From positions 310,001-374,000 of the forward strand of contig NZ_JACHLC010000003.1 in the NCBI RefSeq assembly GCF_014207845.1: a stretch of DNA of 64,000 nucleotides. The letters run 5' to 3'. Both the position numbers and the translations under genes were made by a program. Of this stretch, positions 59,088-64,000 are shown piece by piece. Source of the stretch: Chryseobacterium shigense (GTDB lineage: Bacteria; Bacteroidota; Bacteroidia; Flavobacteriales; Weeksellaceae). The notes under the pieces were generated by a model. That model had not been told where the DNA came from and searched no databases. It was given only the letters and a program-made list of their open reading frames with translations. The first letter of the stretch is position 1, and every line of letters starts with the position of its first letter.

Positions 59088-60425
59088 ATGAAGACCCTAA
59101 TCAAAAATGTAAAGATCGTGAACGAAGGCAAAATCTTCGAAAGCGATATCTTAATAGAAAACGACCTTATTTCAAAAATAGATTCCAATATTTCCGAAGA
59201 TGCAGACCAGATTATTGACGGTTCCGGGAAATACCTTCTGCCGGGAGTAATAGATGATCAGGTGCATTTCAGGGATCCGGGCCTTACCCATAAAGGAGAT
59301 ATTGAAACGGAATCGAGAGCGGCTATTGCAGGAGGGATAACCAGTTTTATAGACCAGCCGAACACGGTTCCTAATGCAGTTACCCAGGAATTACTTGCTG
59401 ATAAATATAAAATAGGTTCTCAAAAAGCATATGCCAACTATGGTTTTATGATGGGTGGAACCAATGATAACCTTGAAGAAGTTTTGAAGACCAATCCGAG
59501 AAATGTTCCGGGAATTAAATTATTCTTAGGCTCTTCTACCGGAAATATGCTTGTAGATAATCCTGAAACCCTTGAAAATATCTTCAGCAGTACAAAAATG
59601 CTGATCGCTGTTCACTGCGAAGATGAAGCAACGATCAAAGCCAACACTCAGAAGTATATTGATGAATACGGAGAAGATATTCCGGTGAGATTCCATCACC
59701 TGATCAGAAGTGAGGAAGCATGCTATAAATCTTCTTCAAAAGCAATTGAACTGGCAGAAAAAACAGGAGCGAGACTTCATGTTTTTCATCTTTCAACAGC
59801 TAAAGAAATGGAGCTGTTCAGAAATGATATTCCGTTAAAAGATAAAAAGATTACCGCTGAAGTATGCGTCCATCACTTAACATTTACCAATGACGATTAT
59901 GAAACTAAGGGATCTTTGATCAAATGGAATCCTGCCGTAAAAACCCAGAAAGATAAAGATGCATTATGGGAAGCTCTTCTTGACGGAAGAATTGATGTGG
60001 TTGCTACGGACCATGCGCCCCATACTGCTGAAGAAAAACAGAATGTGTATACAAAATGCCCTTCCGGTGCGCCTTTGGTACAGCATTCATTGCCGGTTAT
60101 GCTGGAAAATTATTATGCTGGAAAAATCTCTCTGGAAAAGATCGTTGAAAAGATGAGCCACAATCCGGCTATACTTTTCAGAATTGAGAAAAGAGGTTTT
60201 GTAAGGGAAGGGTATAAGGCGGACCTTGTTCTGGCAGACTTAAATACAGACTGGACTGTAGCCAAAGACAATATTCTTTACAAATGCGGATGGAGTCCGC
60301 TCGAAGGGATGAATCTGCATTCCAAAATAACCCAGACTTTTGTTAACGGGCAGCTTGTTTATGATAATGGTAAAATTGCAGACGGAAAATTCGGGGAAAG
60401 ACTTCTTTTTGAAGCAGGAGAATAA
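59088..60425 (+). CDS. pyrC: Dihydroorotase
   Basis: A 445-residue class I dihydroorotase that closes carbamoyl-aspartate to dihydroorotate. Family phrases are LLPGVIDDQVHFRDPGLTHKGD, IDQPNTVPNA, AVHCEDEATIKA, HVFHLSTAKEMELF and the catalytic-Asp TDHAPHTAEEK. The first metal histidine of the common HxH is a glutamine here (QVH); this appears normal for its Bacteroidota branch, from memory, but is unproven. No aspartate carbamoyltransferase gene is near. A terminator follows. Confidence 0.93.
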   Translation: MKTLIKNVKIVNEGKIFESDILIENDLISKIDSNISEDADQIIDGSGKYLLPGVIDDQVHFRDPGLTHKGDIETESRAAIAGGITSFIDQPNTVPNAVTQELLADKYKIGSQKAYANYGFMMGGTNDNLEEVLKTNPRNVPGIKLFLGSSTGNMLVDNPETLENIFSSTKMLIAVHCEDEATIKANTQKYIDEYGEDIPVRFHHLIRSEEACYKSSSKAIELAEKTGARLHVFHLSTAKEMELFRNDIPLKDKKITAEVCVHHLTFTNDDYETKGSLIKWNPAVKTQKDKDALWEALLDGRIDVVATDHAPHTAEEKQNVYTKCPSGAPLVQHSLPVMLENYYAGKISLEKIVEKMSHNPAILFRIEKRGFVREGYKADLVLADLNTDWTVAKDNILYKCGWSPLEGMNLHSKITQTFVNGQLVYDNGKIADGKFGERLLFEAGE

Positions 60426-60448
60426 TTGTAAGGAAAAGAGAGAAAATA

Positions 60449-60478
60449 AAAAGGGCAAATAAATACATTTGCCCTTTT
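60449..60478 (+). terminator. Terminator after pyrC
   Basis: AAAAGGGCAAAT (60449-60460) pairs with ATTTGCCCTTTT (60467-60478). Confidence 0.9.
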
Positions 60479-60509
60479 ATTGTTATAAATTTTGGAGGTG
60501 TGAATGTTA

Positions 60510-60566
60510 AATCACCCCGTCAAAAATTCAGAAAATTTTTGCCACGCTTCTAAGGGAGGGAAATTT
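60510..60566 (-). repeat. Dispersed palindromic element, copy 2
   Basis: Reverse complement has TTTCCCTCC, AGAAGCGTGGC, an internal AAAAATTT/GAATTTTT-type stem and the terminal GACGGGGTGATT. It aligns with the 42234-42282 copy (opposite orientation), with a longer internal stem. Located after the pyrC terminator and before the GH92 gene end. Confidence 0.65.
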
Positions 60567-60642
60567 TGATCCAGCGAATATTAATCATGATGAAAATTAA
60601 GTATCCTAAAATCTGTTGTGACTTTTGTGGTTAAAAAAGAAC

Positions 60643-62940
60643 CTATTTCTTTGCCTTAGCGCTCATATAAAATGTAAGTTTCCCACCAGCCGTAATTTCA
60701 GAATGCTTTAATGTAAAATTCTTAATCTCTTTGCCGTTCAGAAGAATCTTTTCCACGTAAACATTTTTAGGGCTTTGGTTGATTGCCTCAATTTCAAAAG
60801 TTTTTCCGTTTTCCAGATTTAATATGGCATGATCTACAGCCGGACTTCCTATTGCATAATCTTCGGAGCCTGGTGCTACAGGATAAAACCCGAGTGAGCT
60901 TAAAATATACCACGCACTCATTTGTCCTGCATCATCATTTCCTCCCAAACCGTCAGGTGTTGCCTTATACTGCATTTCTAAAATACGGCGGATCTGTGCC
61001 TGTGTTTTCCATGGCTGTCCCGCCCAGTTATAAAGGTAAGCAACATGATGAGCCGGCTCATTTCCGTGAACGTAACCGCCGATAATTCCTTCGCGGGTAA
61101 TGTCTTCCGTATCAGCAAAAAATTCATCAGGAAGATGCATGGTGAACAGTTCATCCAGCTTGGAAGCGAATTTTTTCCTGCCTCCCATCATTTGAATCAG
61201 GCCATCCGGATTTTGGGGAACAAAAAAACTGTAATTCCAGGAATTTCCTTCAATAAAACCCTGTCCGTGGGTGCTCAACACATCAAAATCTTTTTTGAAG
61301 CTTCCGTTTTCTGATCTGGGACGCATAAATCCTTCTTTCTGATCAAAATTATTTTTCCAGTTTTCAGAACGTTTGATGAACTGGTTGTAAATTTCCGTTT
61401 CCCCAAGATGTTTTGCCAGTTGGGCAATGACCCAGTCGTCATAAGCGTATTCAAGAGTGTTTGAAACTGAGGTCCCGCTTTTTTCAGCAGGAATATAGCC
61501 CATGTCAATATAGTACCCGATTCCTTCATAATCTCTTTTATTGGCTGTTGCAATACAGGCTTTCAAAACCTCTTTTGGATCACCGGTGTAATTTCCTTTG
61601 ATTACCGCATCGGCTGCCACGCTTACACTGTGATAACCACTCATACACCAGTTATCGTTGGCATAATGTGACCATATCGGAAGCATTTTCATGGAAAACT
61701 GGTTATAATGGGCCATCATGGATGTTACCATATCATTATTCCGTTTGGGCTGGATAATGTTGAAGAAGGGGTGTAGGGCTCGGTAAGTATCCCAGATTGA
61801 AAATGTGGTATAGTTGGTAAAGCCTTCCGCCTTATGGACGTTCTGGTCTAAACCTTTATACTCACCATTGACATCCATATAAGTGGTAGGACTGATGAAC
61901 GTGTGGTACATTGCCGTATAAAAGTTCATTTTTTCTGTGTCAGAACCATTAATGAGGATTTTATTCAGTTCGGTATTCCAGTTTTCCTGGGTTTTGGCTT
62001 TTACCTGATCAAAAGATTGACGACCGGTTTCTTTTTCCAGATTTTCCAGAGCATTGGCTTGGCTTACGGGAGAAATTGCGAGTTTTACTTCGATGGCTTC
62101 GTTTTCTTTGGTGTCAAAATCAAAATACATTTTCAGGTTTTTGCCTGCGATTTCGGGGAAGTTTTTGTTTTGATCGAATTTTCTCCAGAATCCTTTATAA
62201 ACCTGCGGCCCGTCAAAATTTTTCTGTCCGTATGACTTAAAAGGTTTTGAAAATTTCATGGCAAAATAAACGGTTCTTGTTCTTGCCCAGCCGTTGGTCT
62301 GGCGATATCCGGTAACAGTTCCATCATTTTCTACACGTACATAGGTCCAGACGTTTTTACCGTCATAATTGTAAATTCCGGCGGTAAGGTCTAAAATAAG
62401 ATGTGCCTGATCAGATTTTGGAAATGTATAGCGGTGAACTCCTGTTCTGGTTGAGGCAGTAAGCTCTGCCAGAATATTGTAGTCGTCCAGTTTTACTTTA
62501 TAATACCCGGCTTCTGCTTTTTCATTCTCATGAGAAAATCTGCTTCTGTAGCCACTTTCAGGATTTGATGCTGTTCCCGGATTCAGCTGTAATTTTCCAA
62601 CAGTCGGCATGATAAGAAAATCTCCCAAGTCAGAATGCCCGGTTCCGCTAAAGTGCGTTGAGCTGAAACCTACAATTGTTTTGTCTTCATAGCGGTAGCC
62701 GGCACAGTATTTATAAACTTCGCCGTTATATTTTCCGTTCAGTTCGTAGGAAATAGTATCGGTTTCCGGGCTTAACTGTACAGCTCCGAAAGGAACGGTG
62801 GCTCCGGGATAGGTGTGGCCCATTTTTTCGGTACCAATTAATGGATTGACGTATTGTATTAATTTTTCAGATTTCTGAGCTTTAAGATTTAAGCTGAAGA
62901 ATAAAAGGAATAGAAAAACAGTTGTTCCGTGATTTTTCAT
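60643..62940 (-). CDS. GH92 family alpha-1,2-mannosidase
   Basis: A 765-residue exported enzyme of GH92. Signal peptide: MKNHGTTVFLFLLFFSLNLKAQ. N-terminal domain opens with VNPLIGTEKMGHTYPGATVPFG, then the (alpha/alpha)6 catalytic domain with the family phrase VHGNEPAHHVAYLYNWAGQP, followed by GNDDAGQMSAWYILSSLGFYP. These enzymes trim alpha-mannose from N-glycans or yeast mannan with calcium. No SusC/SusD pair or sensor is nearby, so it is not in a standard PUL here. An in-frame TTG at 62949 would add three residues; ATG 62940 is chosen. Confidence 0.92.
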   Translation of the reverse strand: MKNHGTTVFLFLLFFSLNLKAQKSEKLIQYVNPLIGTEKMGHTYPGATVPFGAVQLSPETDTISYELNGKYNGEVYKYCAGYRYEDKTIVGFSSTHFSGTGHSDLGDFLIMPTVGKLQLNPGTASNPESGYRSRFSHENEKAEAGYYKVKLDDYNILAELTASTRTGVHRYTFPKSDQAHLILDLTAGIYNYDGKNVWTYVRVENDGTVTGYRQTNGWARTRTVYFAMKFSKPFKSYGQKNFDGPQVYKGFWRKFDQNKNFPEIAGKNLKMYFDFDTKENEAIEVKLAISPVSQANALENLEKETGRQSFDQVKAKTQENWNTELNKILINGSDTEKMNFYTAMYHTFISPTTYMDVNGEYKGLDQNVHKAEGFTNYTTFSIWDTYRALHPFFNIIQPKRNNDMVTSMMAHYNQFSMKMLPIWSHYANDNWCMSGYHSVSVAADAVIKGNYTGDPKEVLKACIATANKRDYEGIGYYIDMGYIPAEKSGTSVSNTLEYAYDDWVIAQLAKHLGETEIYNQFIKRSENWKNNFDQKEGFMRPRSENGSFKKDFDVLSTHGQGFIEGNSWNYSFFVPQNPDGLIQMMGGRKKFASKLDELFTMHLPDEFFADTEDITREGIIGGYVHGNEPAHHVAYLYNWAGQPWKTQAQIRRILEMQYKATPDGLGGNDDAGQMSAWYILSSLGFYPVAPGSEDYAIGSPAVDHAILNLENGKTFEIEAINQSPKNVYVEKILLNGKEIKNFTLKHSEITAGGKLTFYMSAKAKK

Positions 62941-63045
62941 TAAGAGCAAATTTTCAAAGATTAAAGTTAATCAAAAACAAAGAATAATGATTTATTGCTT
63001 TAATCCGGATGAAATTTTACTGTCAAATCTGTTTAAACAAAATTA

Positions 63046-63732
63046 TTAAGCATCTTTTTCCGAAAAACGGAAGCCTATTCCGTGTAGGTTTTCGATCAGG
63101 ATGTTTTGCTCGTCAGCCAGTACTTTTCGCAATCTGGAAATAAATACATCCAGACTTCTGCCCATGAAATAATCATCATCTCCCCAGATGGCTTTCAGGA
63201 TATCCTGCCTTTTGACAACTACATTCTTGTGACGGATGAAATACAAAAGCAGTTCAGATTCTCTTTGTGTAAGCGTAATGCTGTTTTCCGTATTCTGGAG
63301 GGTGTAATTTTTCGGATCGAAATCATATTTTCCGACTTTATATTTCAGAAGGGAGGTGTCTTTTTTCTTTGTGCGTTTCAAGAAAACTTCAATTTTCAGG
63401 ATCAGTTCCTCTATGCTGAACGGTTTTACCAGATAATCATCCGCCCCGATTTTCAGCCCTTTAATTCTGTCTTCTTTTAGTGCTTTTGCAGAAATGAAAA
63501 TGATAGGGATCTCAGTGTTTTTACTTCGGATTTCCTGTGCCAATTCAAATCCATTAAGTTCGGGCATCATAATATCCAGCAGGCAGATATCAAAATCCTG
63601 GCTGTTGAATGCATCAAGTGCAGACTTTCCATCCGAATAGCAGTTGATATCATAATAGCTTTCCAGGCTGTCCTGAATCAGAAAAGCTATGGTTTGATCA
63701 TCTTCTGCATACAAAATTTTAGATTTCTCCAT
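63046..63732 (-). CDS. OmpR-family response regulator
   Basis: A 228-residue response regulator. The receiver domain has the acidic pocket (LYAEDDQTI), phosphorylatable Asp in FDICLLDIMMPELNG (about residue 53), and the switch Lys in FISAKALKED. The DNA-binding winged helix follows (ITLTQRESELLLYFIRHKNV; SLDVFISRLRKVLAD). It lies 13 nt after the kinase gene, so the pair is cotranscribed. Its signal is unknown, but the GH92 gene downstream could be a target. Confidence 0.95.
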   Translation of the reverse strand: MEKSKILYAEDDQTIAFLIQDSLESYYDINCYSDGKSALDAFNSQDFDICLLDIMMPELNGFELAQEIRSKNTEIPIIFISAKALKEDRIKGLKIGADDYLVKPFSIEELILKIEVFLKRTKKKDTSLLKYKVGKYDFDPKNYTLQNTENSITLTQRESELLLYFIRHKNVVVKRQDILKAIWGDDDYFMGRSLDVFISRLRKVLADEQNILIENLHGIGFRFSEKDA

Positions 63733-63745
63733 ACTTATGCATTAT

Positions 63746-64000
63746 TTAAGACGGGAAAAAGAGCATTGTGGTAATTCCTTTGTCTGCATTATTTTCAACT
63801 GAAATTTTCCAGTTATGCTGCTGCACTACTTTTTTTACATAAAACAGTCCTAATCCAAAGCCATTGATCTCTTCACTTTTTTTGGTATTCACCCTATAAA
63901 ACTTGTCAAAAATATGAGGAATATTTTTAGCGGGAATTCCCATTCCGTTATCTTTAAACCTTAAATATAAACCTTTTGAATCTTTGTAGGAAGAAATGAT
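63746..64000 (-). CDS. Sensor histidine kinase, C-terminal fragment
   Basis: The C-terminal 84 residues of a histidine kinase, with the rest beyond the right edge. ATPase G1 box DNGMGIP and G2 box GFGLGL are visible, with the F-box FDKFYRV between. It is the partner of the response regulator downstream. Sensor and dimerisation domains are not in the window. Confidence 0.9.
   Translation of the reverse strand: MISSYKDSKGLYLRFKDNGMGIPAKNIPHIFDKFYRVNTKKSEEINGFGLGLFYVKKVVQQHNWKISVENNADKGITTMLFFPS

Noticed and set aside
60643..63732. Polysaccharide utilisation locus around the GH92 gene
   Set aside because: No SusC/SusD-type pair or other glycan enzymes are near; only a two-component system lies next to it.

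Overview
The window reads as chromosomal DNA of a Chryseobacterium-like flavobacterium (Bacteroidota, Weeksellaceae). The evidence is low-GC sequence, promoters of the Bacteroidota form TTG-N18-22-TAnnTTTG, almost no Shine-Dalgarno sites, a type IX secretion C-terminal domain, an OmpA with thrombospondin type 3 repeats, and families typical of the group (DUF4129, DUF4254, DUF4292, DUF4350, DUF2851, a BshA-type glycosyltransferase). Genus-level placement is inferred from protein resemblance, not from rRNA. I saw no rRNA, tRNA, CRISPR array, prophage or complete insertion sequence.

Layout. 1-5.4 kb: start of an ABC-F ATPase, smpB, a major OmpA-like porin, a YebC/PmpR factor, an LpxH-like phosphoesterase translationally coupled to a glycosyltransferase, and a small acetyltransferase. 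5.5-12.8 kb: a divergent seven-gene membrane/AAA+ cluster, RDD on one side and SpoIIM-family, unknown membrane protein, DUF4129, DUF4350, MoxR and DUF58 on the other. 12.9-16 kb: OsmC and a large GH63-like glucosidase. 16.1-25.2 kb: a methionine regulon headed by a SAM-I (S-box) riboswitch: metX, a homoserine dehydrogenase that keeps ACT domains but has no kinase, a PLP sulfhydrylase, a methionine synthase split into two genes, and metF. 25.2-35.8 kb: folE, a DinB-like protein, cysS, a type IX cargo protein, a large 4-alpha-glucanotransferase, an unusual secreted GGFRG-repeat protein, a Spy-like protein and ferritin. 35.8-44.3 kb: an erythromycin-esterase-like protein, an AddA-like helicase/nuclease, exported proteins and a DUF2851/PspC/GNAT operon.

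44.4-47.7 kb is the least ordinary part. A translationally overlapping pair of small helix-turn-helix proteins, which look like domesticated transposase OrfA modules, lies behind a 44-residue membrane-protein ORF, a tandem 19-bp repeat and a leader hairpin. It is divergent from a TPR/transmembrane/LuxR-like regulator whose upstream region holds a perfect ATGTACA-N5-TGTACAT dyad. 47.7-50.6 kb carries bshA and a NagZ-type hydrolase. 50.7-59 kb holds two lipoproteins and a long minus-strand envelope series (flippase, sugar nucleotidyltransferase, DUF4292 lipoprotein, EnvC-like protein, TatA, DUF4254, lipoprotein, ribA). 59-64 kb has dihydroorotase, a GH92 mannosidase and a two-component system cut by the window edge.

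Two intergenic copies, in opposite orientation, of a dispersed GGGGTG-type palindromic element were found at 42.2 and 60.5 kb. Several stable hairpins sit 11-15 nt before start codons inside or at the head of operons. All functions are read from the sequence by eye; no database search was run.
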